From: Xestospongia bergquistia
Lineage: Eukaryota > Porifera > Demospongiae > Haplosclerida > Petrosiidae
Assembly: GCA_963965975.1 (NCBI GenBank)
Contig: OZ014424.1
Coordinates: forward strand, 2,542,001 to 2,606,000
Direction of reading: 5' to 3'
Length of the DNA stretch: 64,000 nt
Shown: positions 38,929-50,026 of the stretch, piece by piece
How positions within the stretch are numbered: position 1 is the first letter of the stretch
Layout of the letters: the number at the start of each line of letters is the position of its first letter
The notes under the pieces: generated by a model
Seen by the model: only the letters and a program-made list of their open reading frames with translations
The model's database searches: none
What the model was told of the DNA's origin: nothing
Position numbers and translations under genes: made by a program

Positions 38929-41900
38929 TTAGTTGCTCTTTTGACAGGATCTTCGATTATGGCCAGCAATACCACAATTACCACAGATTCTTAATCGCTT
39001 TCTTGGAGGGGAATCTAAAATACCATAAATATGTTATTATTGATTTAGTTAATTTACCTGATGTTGATTCTTGACTTTGTAAGTCTAGAGGAGCTTCAAC
39101 ATCTTGTTCTGAAGAGGAGACGTGTTGTTCATTAGAGCAATTTTTTGGTCTTAATGCAGTAGGTTGTGGACAAGTGAGATCCTTTGATCTCAAAGAAGTA
39201 CAAAATGGTCGGATTTTTTCGAAGAGATACCACTGCCTCTTCTCAGACAATCCCTTTGGATGAACTACAGGTGGTAATTAGGCTGATGATGGGCTCCAAG
39301 ATAAATCACTCTTTCTAAGATCAAGCTCCAGCTGTTCAGAATCACTGAACCTTTTAACAAAGACCCTGCCTGGCTTCTCAGCAACAAAGTAAAACTGATG
39401 ATACTGCTTGATGTTTGGGACCTTTTTGAAATATACACCAAGATGAGTGGACCAATCATACGTTGGAACTATCATTTGTCCATCCTGTGTTCCTACAAGT
39501 CTTGTTTCGTTAAGTGCTGCTGACTCGTTAATCATTTGAACGATGTCTTGCAGGCATTCGACATTTGTTTTTTTGTATTTTTGTTTGATTAGTCCAAAAC
39601 CTGCATCTGGTGCAAACTTGGTATGTCCAACTACCATAAATGAGAGAATAATGGATCTGCTCAGACCAACCATCACTCTCCAGCACAGATACTATTTTAA
39701 GTAAATTTAATATTAATAATGATGATAATTTTGATAGTTATTATTTTACCTGAATAACTGTGTTATTCTTGTTTTGTCCTATACAGTTGTCAGCATGCAT
39801 AGACTGGTGCATCTCTCCGAGCCCAAAGTTAGTGAGAAAGTCATGTAACAAGCTAACAACCTTGTTCGATCCTTTGCCAGTGTCACAAGATTCATCAATC
39901 AAGTAGTTAACCTAGAAAAGGACTGCCTGCTATGTAAGTATTGTATGATTAATATTTACCTGTCTGGGTATTCCCTCACAGCATATACCAAATAGCCCAC
40001 ACTTTCTTGGTGTTAGGAAATAAATTGGTCCAGGTTGTAAGGGGTTGCTTGGATAATGCATTTGCTGTGCAAAATCAAAACTTAGATGAAGACTTATGTC
40101 TCTTGTACAGTTAGTAATGGAGGTTCTAAAAGGAGGCAGACAGAAAGTTAGTTCGTCGATTGTGAACCCTTGTTCAATGTTATTTTTGCTTTTAGCACAT
40201 TCAGCTTTGTAGAAATTTCTCTCGATTGTTGCTTGCTCAATGTGAGCCTTTGCTGAATCAATGATCTAGTATAAATTATCATTATTACCTTTGTTGTTAT
40301 CGTTCATATTTACCTGTAGTTTGTGAGACTCAGACGAATTAGCAGCCTGAGTAATTGCAACAGAATTTCTCTGGCATATCCAGCAGAGATCTGATCTTGG
40401 TTTTGTGATGACGACGTGAGGAGCAAACTTCTTCCATATTTTGATAAAGCTCATGTATCCAGCTATACGTCTTGATGATGGTCCATTTGCACGAATGTAA
40501 TCATTCCATACTCCTCTCTTTGTCATGTGAGTCGGAAGCAATTGTATGTCTATTCTTTTATAACCAGGGATTCTCCCTGGTAGTAAAATACCATGAGTTT
40601 CAGCGTAGTTTTTTATGAATGTGACTGTATGTTTCAGTTCCTCTGTTGTGTATGCATTGTGTGGTAGCCGATTAGCATTGCCGTGAATTCTTGTATTTAA
40701 TCCGTAGTTGAGATAGCTTAGCCTGATGGCATCTAATCTCTTTCTACTGATGCTATGCAAGAATAGAAAAGTTGTCCTACAAATCTATAAGATATATTCT
40801 GTTAGTCAATTGTTGAAAGCTGTGCTTACACTACCTTAATACCTTGATGCATGAACTGTGTTCTTATTTTTTCTCTGTCCTTTACCTGATGTCCTCTATG
40901 GTGAATCTTTGTAGATGTCGATATGCTGGCCATTATTTGTCCAAAAATAACAAAATCAAGTGTCGAATGGTCCAATGCTTGACATTGACTCCTAATAGAT
41001 TCGTAGTGGTCTACTGAGAAGGCTCTGCTACAAGGACCATTCCTATATGACCCACACCCACATCCAGTCTCAAAGAAGTAATCTATTTTCTCTTTTTCAT
41101 TTCTGTCTATACCTCTGTCATCCAGCGTAACCTCAACTGAAATATCACAATGAAATTGATGGTCAACTATGGTAATAGATTGACTAACTTTCTTGTACTG
41201 CTATGTCAGCAGATTCATAAACAACATCTACTGTAATTATGGTATGTCTGAAGATTTTGTTTTATTGAGCTTACTTTCATCATTTTCCCTTTGTGGTAGA
41301 GTAATAACATTAACTGTACTCCTTTCCAAAGGAGTGCTATCATGTTCCATAACTAAACAAGGTGTATGAATTGTACAAGACATTGTCTGTTTTATCTTGT
41401 ACATCATTAGGTGCTGCTACTTCATTAGTGTCTGTGGTATGCTGCTCGATTTCTTCTACGAAAGAGGTATGACTATGTTTCATTAATGTAGCATCTACCT
41501 TCTGTAGTCTCTTCAGGACCCTCAATAATACCACTTCCCAATATTGTAGAAGCCTCTATGTGATGATGATATTCGGAGAGGTCTACTTCTTCGTCGCCTT
41601 AAAATAATTATGTTTGATTATTAAATAATTAGTAAAGTCAAAGTAAAACTAGAAATAGTAAGAATTTAATAAACATACTGGAATAGTCATCGAAGGAACT
41701 GTCTTCGCTAAGGAAGTATTCCTCTATAAAGGATTCTAGTAGAGATTGGTCACTGGAACAAAACGATCTACTCGTGGTAAGATCATTCAAGACTAGCAAT
41801 TTGTTTTGTTTTCTCCATCGAATTCTAACTGAAAGTAACAGCTGCAGCTCTTAGCGCGCAAGGGCCTGTGTTACCAGGGCAGTGCATCGCGTCAAGCATG

Positions 41901-42025
41901 GCTCCATTCGCGGTAAAACCGTATACTATAACAGTTGTGTTAGAAAAATTGTAACATTGGAAAACAAGAGTTTTGTTAAGTTTGAAAGAGCAACATGAAG
42001 TATAGTGTTTGTGAACGTCGACCAT
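38929..42025 (-). pseudogene. DUF7869-family transposase-like gene, 12 exons, one in-frame stop
   Basis: Exons on the minus strand: 41,876-42,025; 41,679-41,829; 41,499-41,597; 41,421-41,455; 41,275-41,386; 41,189-41,230; 40,832-41,136; 40,314-40,784; 39,960-40,265; 39,750-39,911; 39,058-39,691; 38,929-39,014. They sum to 2,553 nt (851 codons) with all phases consistent. Motifs: CGCG...GPCSRAF (residues ~222-235), CRTTFLFLHSISRKRLD (~300), PGRIPGYK, CWIC (432-435), HYPSNPLQPGPIYFLTPRK, VNYLIDES (D563), HADNCIGQNKNN (D598), GHTKFAPD (H634, D640), and a C-terminal zinc knuckle CGNCGIAGHNRRSC (833-846). This is the layout of DUF7869 proteins, thought to have an RNase-H-like fold. A TAA at 39,278-39,280 (codon 749) interrupts the frame before GLSEKRQWYLFEKIRPFC. 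Introns are 43-81 nt except one of 34 nt (41,387-41,420), which may be misplaced. The start codon is uncertain. Confidence 0.85.
39278..39280 (-). other. Premature TAA stop in the transposase-like frame
   Basis: The frame is open and family-like on both sides (SWSPSSA before; GLSEKRQWYLFEKIRPFC after), with no frame shift and no intron signals around it. The truncated product would keep the predicted catalytic region but lose the C-terminal ~100 residues and the zinc knuckle. Confidence 0.8.
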
Positions 42026-42091
42026 ACCGAAATCTCGATTTCCATTAGTCAACCATTTCGAACATATTTTAGCCTGTAGTGAAAAAACAAT

Positions 42092-42129
42092 AATTGCGCG
42101 TTAGGTACCATTTTCGTATTTACGGTCAC
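42092..42129 (-). repeat. Right terminal inverted repeat
   Basis: This is the perfect partner of the left TIR. Read on the minus strand it contains AAAATGGTACC, an ATG followed at once by GT, and a strong acceptor (TTTTTTCACTACAG) lies about 13-27 bp inside the element. Confidence 0.97.
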
Positions 42130-45100
42130 ATATATGCCAATTGATAACACTATCGATGATATCATTATTTTATTGCCGTGCAGGTTGTCTGTTATCACGT
42201 GCAACAAGTGAAGACAATTTTCTCTGTGACTTGAACTTAGACTCTTTTCACTTCTTGATGCCAATAAGCTAGCAGACATTACTTAAGAGACTTTATGTAG
42301 TCCAACAGATCCTATTATCAACATACATCAATGTTTCTGTCCAGCAGCTAGTTCACTGAATGGAAGGTACTCATGTTCTTTTTTAGCTTTCTAATCTCTT
42401 TCTCTTTCCCATAGTTTGAGTGGTTAGTATAAGATGAGTTCCTCTTGTTTTTTTGTCATTGGAGAGCTCATCCTTTCATGTCGTTTATAACCCATAGCAT
42501 CTCATGTACAAGGATATTATGGAAAGTTTGCAAATTGTATTTTCAACCAAGAACAAATCAACTTTGTGTTTGATGCTCAAGATTGTATGCATCAAATTCT
42601 ATTGGTTAGTTTGTTATTTGCCTTGTCATTCATTCATCCATCCATTCATTCATTCGTGCGTTCATCTATTCATCCATCTATTCATTCATTCATGCGTTCA
42701 TCTATTCATCCATCCATTCATTCATTTGCCATTTATCCATCCATTACAGCACTTTTAAAAAGCAATGATTATTACTAGCTACAAAATCAACAAAAAAAGC
42801 AAATAATGGTTACTTCTACTTCACACTGTCCGGCTCACCCATGTCGTTCCCACATATCTCTCTTAATTCAGTCTCCCTTTTGACTTCTCTTTAATAGAGA
42901 CACTCAACAGGACCCTGTAGCTCACCCTTTTCTCCTCCTCCATTCTACTCACCAAAGAAGCATAAACACAAAAGAAGTATCTCCTGGTCAACAACGCTAA
43001 GATCCTCACTCTTAGTCCCATAATGTAGCAACATGAGGAGCGCGAGCAATAGTACTGGCAGCTGATAGTAATTGTGACACTCTTTGAAGTAACACTAGTC
43101 GTTTTACTTTCTCTATTTCTGTTATACCAAGTTTAATGGAGGATTTCTTTTAGTTGGTTATAAGAGTGCTGCCTCTTCATGTGGAGGTCTACTTACATAG
43201 CAGGTTTGTCCTCAAATATACTATGAATGTTATTATGGAATATGAATAATTATTAGTGAAATCATTAATTATTTATTTTATGTATTTACAAAAACTGTTT
43301 GACTCTTTCTTAAGTATCTAATTGGTGTGCATGCTACTAAATTCACATGTAAATGTATTATTGTTCTAACCTCAGTATAGATCTTAAGGACAAAAGAGAT
43401 TCCAGAAATGGATTATCATAGACACATTTTTTGTGAAATTTTAGAAGCCATTTTCCTTTATTCCTTTTACGAATAAGTTTTTCTCTAATCATTCTCTTAT
43501 GGCTCCTAAAATGAACAATAAGAAAATACATATATATGTGTATTCATGTATACATGTATCCTACTCTGATCATTTAGACAATCAGCTTGGAAACAACAAA
43601 TAAGGGGTGTGGTTTGTTTGGATCTTTCATACGAGGATCCCTTTGTTCCTCAGACACAAATCATCTATCATGGAAGTACTGTCAAAGCTTCACTTTTATG
43701 GTCTATAGTACTGCTTCATTCATCTATCCACTCATCCGTTGATAGTATAATAGTATGTTGTATTCGAGATGGGTTCTTTATAGTCTACTATGAAAATTAC
43801 TAGAGTAAGTCTCTCACATAAAATATATCAATTCGACAGTCCTTTGTCTAGATTCTGAAATTGAAGTGGTTATGGCGTATCCAATGCAATCAAATGTTAC
43901 TATTGAATGCAATGTTCCACTAGTGAGTTTTTAATGTCCATTCCATGAATCTATCCATCCATTTTCTATTTCATGTATCCATTCATCAGTCTATTGATCC
44001 ATTTATCCACCTATTTATTCATTCATTCAATCAATGCATTCATTCATTCTTTTATAGCCCTGGCCTCTTATTGACTTTAGCTGTTCACTGGTGGCGACAT
44101 TCTCATTTGAAGCTTCTTATCCATTTGTTAGAGACTTCCAAAATGAAAAAGACATCCAACATTTTCAGGGCCTCAATCAGTCTACTGTTATTATCACAAC
44201 AGATGTCACATTATTATTAATTTTATATCGCAGAACTGCTCTGAAATGACTCAATAATAATAATAATATTAAAGGTATTTGTTACCTAGCAACCATTAAC
44301 ACACACTAATTTATTTTTGCTATTTGTCCATTACAAATTTGAATCAAAAAATTATGTATCTATTTTAGCATAGATTGGTCTAATATTGTGGGTGGAGCTA
44401 CAATAATCAGACTGTTCTTGCTGCACCATCTGGTCTTCAATATCTTGTTGGAGAAAAAGTGTTGGACATTCCTTATAAGGTAAACTAGCAACTCCTCCAC
44501 CTCTTGTATTCATGCATCCATCCTTTCAGCATCTATTCAACTCTTCAATTCATCAACAGACTATTCATTTATTTAACCATTTTTTCTCTTTTTGTGTAGA
44601 TCCATTCTGTCGATATTGAGGTTCTAACAAGTTTTCTAGAACAATATTCTGCTTGTTCAATACCTACTCTACTTCCTTATCTATCTTTCTTGACCTTTTT
44701 CAAGTTACAGCATACACTTTGTCAGCATTTATAGAAGGTGAGAAAGAATTATTGACTAACAATAACAGCTATCAATTAACTATAAAATAAAATGATAATT
44801 TAAAATTAATTACCTATTATTAAACTTAATAATTTATAAAAAGTTTAATAATTGAGTATATTTAAATTTTATTTCAAATTGAATTGTGGGCAGATACTTT
44901 TAACATTTGAAACATCACAAAAAAATACATAATGAGAAAGATGTGAGCTGTTTGTCTGTTCATTCATTAAATGATTAGTCCATTCATTCATCCATGTATC
45001 CGTTCATTTCCTTTTAGTCAACTATTATACATGATGATAGAGAGTCCCTCGAATTACTTCCACTTACAACAAAGTCCCCTACTCCAAGACATTTACCCTC

Positions 45101-45200
45101 AAACTAGATGACACAGATAATGAAGAAGATCTTTTTGTTTTTGTCTTCCTCTATTGTTTATTATACAATGTACATACAATAGGTAAAACAGGTCTTAAAA

Positions 45201-45295
45201 TTGTTCCTCAGACACAAATCATCTATCATGGAAGTACTGTCAAAGCTTCACTTTTATGGTCTATAGTACTGCTTCATTCATCTATCCACTCATCC
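45201..45295 (+). pseudogene. Exon fragment joined to the end of the duplication
   Basis: Ninety-five bases equal an internal part of the segment found at about 24,776-24,870 and 43,644-43,738 (it reads PQTQIIYHGSTVKASLLW). It is joined directly after GGTCTTAAAATT with only a TT overlap. It starts and stops inside the source exon, so this is a rearrangement scar, not a spliced copy. Confidence 0.85.
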
Positions 45296-46219
45296 TTTAT
45301 CTCTATAAAATCAAACAGTCATGGTAATGTGCTGGCTACATCAACCCAAATATATTAAATAATGTTATTAAATCAGGTCTATTGATGAGTACTAACAATA
45401 CATAAGTTGGAATTTAAGTTATTTTGACAATACAGTAATGAAGCTCCCTTTTCTCTATTTTTAGCAATATGCACAAAAGACAAATGATCAACAAATGTTT
45501 GTAGTGCCTTAATCAACCATTAGCCAGATAAAAGTACCATTTTTACTGGACAATATTGAATATAGCGCTAAAACGTTCGTAATGTGCAAAAATAGCACCT
45601 TATCAAATACTTCTAATCTCTTGAAAAAATAAATTCTACAAATAAGAAAGTGGCAATGGTGACTTTAGTTAAATAAGCCTATACAATACACTTTAGTAAG
45701 TTGTAAAAGAATTGTGTCACACTCTTTGTGACATAAACTTTGACATTACATTTGAAAATATGGAGAATCTTTTCTATATAGCCTTTTAGACTATCAGTGT
45801 CACTAGTAACTGTTGAAAGTTTTGTATAGTTCTATGGCAAGACTGCAGTTGAATATGCAGCTCTGTTCTCGTCACAACTAACTTTAAGTAGAACTTGTAT
45901 TTAAACGAAATTGATACAGTCAGGAACAAATAAAAATCAGGTATTTATCTGAAATTGAATAAAGAACAAAGATCAAACTAAATGGAAGGACAATGAACAA
46001 AGATAAGAACTATTACAGAAATCAGGAATGAGGCAAGCTTACACACACTTAATTAACACTTAAATGATTCAAAGAAAATGTGGTTATAGATTTAAAGATA
46101 GACTAAATTACACACAAATATCTTGCATGAGTCTCAAATACTTGTATCACATATAGAAACAGGTTGACAGAAGTGGTTCATTATTACAAAACAGATCATA
46201 TGTGATCCATTATTATATA
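45296..46219. other. AT-rich sequence with no recognised gene
   Basis: I saw no exon with both splice borders, no RNA gene and no terminal repeats. Confidence 0.5.
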
Positions 46220-46227
46220 CTATACAT

Positions 46228-46708
46228 CAGGCTTGGGGTCAAATATATGAGTATTTGTATTTAGCTGTATTTAAATACTTTTTTTGAGTATTTGTATTTG
46301 TATTTTGAAATTTTGAAACAGGAAGTATTTGTATTTGTATTTGAAATACTTCGTGAAATCTTTAAATACTCCTTTTTAAATTGTTTGTTTCTGTGGAAAG
46401 ACTATTCAGCATAGTAGGAAAAGTTTTTTTGCCCTGATCAATGTCGCCTAACTGACAAAACATTTGAAGAGATTATCCATAATTTGTAATGATTAGTTCA
46501 TTATATGTAAAGCAAATAATGGGGATTTTCCTGCTGGGATAGTATAAAGAAGTATTTGGAAAGCATTTAAATACTTTTCAAAGTATTTGTATTTGTATTT
46601 GAAATACATTCCTGCTAGAAGTATTTGTATTTGTATATTGTATTTCATGTTTTGAGAGTATTTGTATTTGTATTTAAATACTATTCAATGTATTTGACCC
46701 CATGCCTG
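46228..46708. mobile_element. 481-bp hAT-like MITE with 8-bp target duplication
   Basis: The ends are imperfect inverted repeats, CAGGCTTGGGGTCAAATA at the left and TATTTGACCCCATGCCTG at the right (one mismatch). CTATACAT flanks it on both sides (46,220-46,227 and 46,709-46,716). The 8-bp duplication and CAGG...CCTG ends are the pattern of hAT elements. The interior is non-coding and rich in GTATTTGTATTTG on both arms. Confidence 0.9.
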
Positions 46709-46716
46709 CTATACAT

Positions 46717-48640
46717 ATAAATTATGTAACAAAACTGTAAAAGATAATTCATTGCAAATTGATTTAATTTTAAATACAGTGTATACAGGTTGCATAGTTA
46801 TGAAAAATATCTACATATAATACTATTAATTACTAATGGATTACGAAAGTGAAGGTGATATAGCTAGAATTAGTAAAAGCAATAGGTTAGGCTTATTTTC
46901 AGCAAAAATAAATTTGCAATTGCAATCTGTACATATAACTAGTGGTAATTATACTGTTGAATATCAGATTTATCCCAAGTATTGCTGTGAAGTACTTCAT
47001 ATATCTAAAGTGTATAGTCTGTTATGTTCATATCAGGTCATTTTTACAATTGGGAATTATAAGAGTTGATGAATAGAATTTTATATTTTTAGGTTTCTCT
47101 GTTTTCAAGTATAACATTTGAGAAATAACAAGTCATAAGTCAAGATTCTTTAGTCATTTCTGTCATTTGTCTTCACAGTCATCTATTTTTGTAATTGTCT
47201 GGGATGTTCTAATGTATCACTACATTATATTATAAAGATATTTTGGATATACTATGTACAGCAAACTCAGACATCAAATAGTGCCAGTAATACTACTTTT
47301 AAATAATGAATATTTTATGAGTTTTCTTTGTTCTCATTATCTAGATAGATAGTTAACGTGTGGACAGGATATTATAAGATCTTTGTTACTGGCATCTTCT
47401 TGTGCTTTTTTGCTTGGACACTTCTGGTGTGTGTTTTATTATCAGCTTATTGCCCTAATAATCCATTATTTTTTGTAATATATGCACTTGCATATCTTTG
47501 TACTGTAGCTGGTTTTCGAAACTACTCCTCTCATGAATTTTATCAAGTTTGATTGTACTCAACTATGCTAGGAAGAACAAGTACCCAAAGAATTGCAGTG
47601 CCTTGACCTACTGGGAGGAGGACTACCATACCAAATCACTCATCATCAGCACTTTATATTAGATAACGTATATAATGTACTTTATATCGGAGAAATTAAA
47701 ATTTGTTTTACCTCTTTTAATGTGTTTCCTGTAAAGGAAACAACAGACACCCTTAATGTTAACTGCGATTGCAGCAAAATTACTCCTGCTCTGCTCTACT
47801 AAATGGCTTTTTGAAAGCCACCATTACAAGACGTTGTGCTGTTGTTGTTTACTAGAATGGGACTGTGGCTGATTCGATAGTATTTGTTGTAAACTGCTCT
47901 ATTAAGTATTCTTTAATTCAATATACTGAGACTTTATAAGACAGTATCTTACATACTAAAGCTCTTTCCTCCTCTCTCATGCACTCACTCTAGCTCACTC
48001 ACTCTTTTTCTCATCTTGTCTAATATGTCAGTTAAATCATTGTCTCCATTTATATGGACTCCAACTAAACCTTGGCATTCGCGTTTTCATAATAGTATAA
48101 TTTGTTGTTAAGCTGCATTCAAATGTGACAATATGCACCTTTAATAATATTATTATATCTTAGCAGTAGTGACAACACAGTTGACCTCTCCTCTATAAGT
48201 ACTCATATTTGTACCAAAAGCTTTGATCACTCCAGACACTTTGGTGAAACGATTATTTTCACACTTAGCTTCTTTGAGCAATTAACTTTAGCATACCAAA
48301 TCGTGAATGCATATACAGCTGGTTGATTGTTTGAATAATCAAATTTTTTTTCACCCAGTTTGTTAGTGAGGAGTGGAATTCATCATGCATACTTGTATAT
48401 CACACAGTCAAAAATCAAACAGTAAGGGGGCAGATCCCCCCCCCCCCAATTTCAAAAGTGGGGGGGCTCCATCCCCCCTGCCCCCTAGTTCTCCACAACT
48501 GATTAATAAACCTATATTCAGACAGACAATGTTCATTGTGTACTATAGATAAGATATACGGAGTTATATAGTTGTTATTGTCATGGCGCAATATCCATCA
48601 TCAACTGAACATTCTCAGTTCACAATAGTGGTGCCACATT
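46717..48640. other. Single-copy stretch with weak open frames
   Basis: Open plus-strand frames of 60-80 codons occur at 46,836-47,069, 47,358-47,552 and 47,593-47,802. The second encodes a strongly hydrophobic stretch (IFLCFFAWTLLVCVLLSAYC), which could be a membrane segment. None has recognisable family features, and none can be connected confidently by splicing. Confidence 0.35.
48423..48487. repeat. C/G-run hairpin
   Basis: AAGGGGGCAG and CTGCCCCCT flank a long C run (48,438 onward) and a G7 run. Together they form an inverted repeat of about 65 bp that stands out from the AT-rich surroundings. It may be a tiny foldback element; it also has G-quadruplex potential. Confidence 0.6.
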
Positions 48641-49916
48641 TCTACAGTGTGTCAGCATTTTACTTCTGCAGGGCTGTTTAGCAAGACTACTGGCACCAAA
48701 TTTGTACTAGAAATTAATAAACTTAGATGCCATTCCTTCATTTTAGCAACCGTGTGTCTCGACTTTACTTCTGCAGGGCTGTTTAGCAAAACAGAAGAAG
48801 GAACTGGATTCCATACAGCCAAGTCATTTGACAGTGATGTTCCTCGCTACAACAAAAGGGAAAGACAGTAGTCAAATACGGTCAGAGTAGCAGTACTCCA
48901 CGTGTGTTAGTATATCTAGCTTGCCCAACTTAAGTTTTAAATTCAGTACTTTTAGTGCATCTGTTATCTGAACTAACCCTGTGATAAGTCATTTTCAAAC
49001 ATATCTCACTAGTCTTTTCTCTGTAATATATATACTTTAGTAATCAGTATACTTAGCACAATGTAGCAAGTCTGAATAATATTAGTCACGTGTTTTATTT
49101 AGTACAAGCCTATTTACCCCCATTGTGTCTACGTTTGTATCAGTATCAGCTTGTTTGATAATGATGTTCCTCACTGCAACAAAAGGGAAAGACAGTAGTA
49201 ACAAATATGGTCAGAGTAGCAGTACTCATGTATGTTAGTATATCTAGCTTGACTTTTAAATTCAGTGAGATTTAGCTCTTAGTTTTGTGCATTTATTACC
49301 TTAACTAAGCCTGTAATAAGTCATTTTAAAACATATTTTACCTGTCCTTGTCTATATAATATATACACTTTGGTAACCAGTATATTTAGTACAATGTAGC
49401 AAGTCACGTGTTTTTACAGGCTTTTTACCACCATTGTGTCTGCTGTGGTATCAGTATCAGCTTGTAATGGTTTGTACTAGAAATCATGGACTGCATTACT
49501 TCATTTTAGCAATCAACGTGTCAGGACTTTATTTCTACAGGGCTGTTTAACAAGACAAAAGAAGGAACTGTATTCCATGCAATAAATCTTAGACGATGAT
49601 GTTATTAGCTAGAACAAAAGAAATTGAGTCAGATTTAGCCCTTAGTTTTAGTGCATCTTTTATGCAAACTAAGCCTGTAATAAGTCATATGGAAACATAT
49701 CTGACTATTCCTTTTCTCTAATATATAAACTTTAGTAACCAGTATATTTAGTAAAATGTAAAGGAAGTCTGAATAATATTTGTCAAATGTTTTATCACTA
49801 CAAGCCTATTTAGACCCATTATGTCTACCTTTATTTAGTACAAGCCCATTTAAACCTATTGTGTCTACTTTTGTATCAGTATCAGCTTGTAATGGTTTGT
49901 CACAATTTTTTTGCAG

Positions 49917-50026
49917 GGCTATTTACCCTCATTGTCTCTACGTTTGTGTCAGTATCAGCTTGTGCTGTATTATTATTGGTTGGTTGTTGTATTGTGTATA
50001 CTTATGAATATGATTATCATGTGTAG
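49917..50026 (+). CDS. Terminal-exon-like frame with a transmembrane segment, copy 1
   Basis: After TTTTTTTGCAG the frame reads LFTLIVSTFVSVSACAV, then LLLVGCCIVYTYEYDYHV and TAG (50,024-50,026). It encodes one hydrophobic span of about 25 residues and a short acidic/aromatic tail. The first bases after the acceptor (GGCTNTTTA) and the reading phase are the same as in the GLFSK exon, so both look like alternative exons of one ancestral gene. No ATG-bearing 5' exon is visible nearby. The gene is unrecognised. Confidence 0.45.

Larger units (their letters stand above)
37906..42129 (-). mobile_element. 4,224-bp TIR DNA transposon carrying a DUF7869-type gene
   Basis: The ends are perfect 38-bp inverted repeats (37,906-37,943 and 42,092-42,129), starting GTGACCGTAAATACG and containing GGTACC and GCGC. 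The borders are fixed by comparison with the uninterrupted duplicate at 23,252-23,263. The only gene is on the minus strand, starting near the right TIR. Between the gene's stop and the left TIR lie a stem-loop array (38,683-38,876) and about 740 bp of non-coding DNA. Identical TIRs and insertion into a recent duplication indicate a young insertion. I do not know a named superfamily with these termini. Confidence 0.93.
35938..45200. repeat. Segmental duplication, copy 2, interrupted by a transposon
   Basis: This is the copy of 21,291-26,290. The left part, 35,938-37,905, is about 99.7% identical by my count. The right part, from 42,130, resumes exactly where the left stopped. It contains the same unrecognised gene exons, CATT/CATC tracts and internal duplications as copy 1. 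The match ends in GGTCTTAAAATT at about 45,202, where the sequence jumps to another exon fragment. Confidence 0.95.

Noticed and set aside
38630-38984. Three overlapping minus-strand open frames rich in FQNHHSH-type repeats
   Set aside because: They arise from the 37-bp stem-loop repeats in the 3' UTR and run through the true stop and splice sites of the transposase-like gene.
42049-42279. Minus-strand frame of 76 codons crossing the right TIR
   Set aside because: It spans the element border into host sequence and is out of frame with the transposase-like exons.
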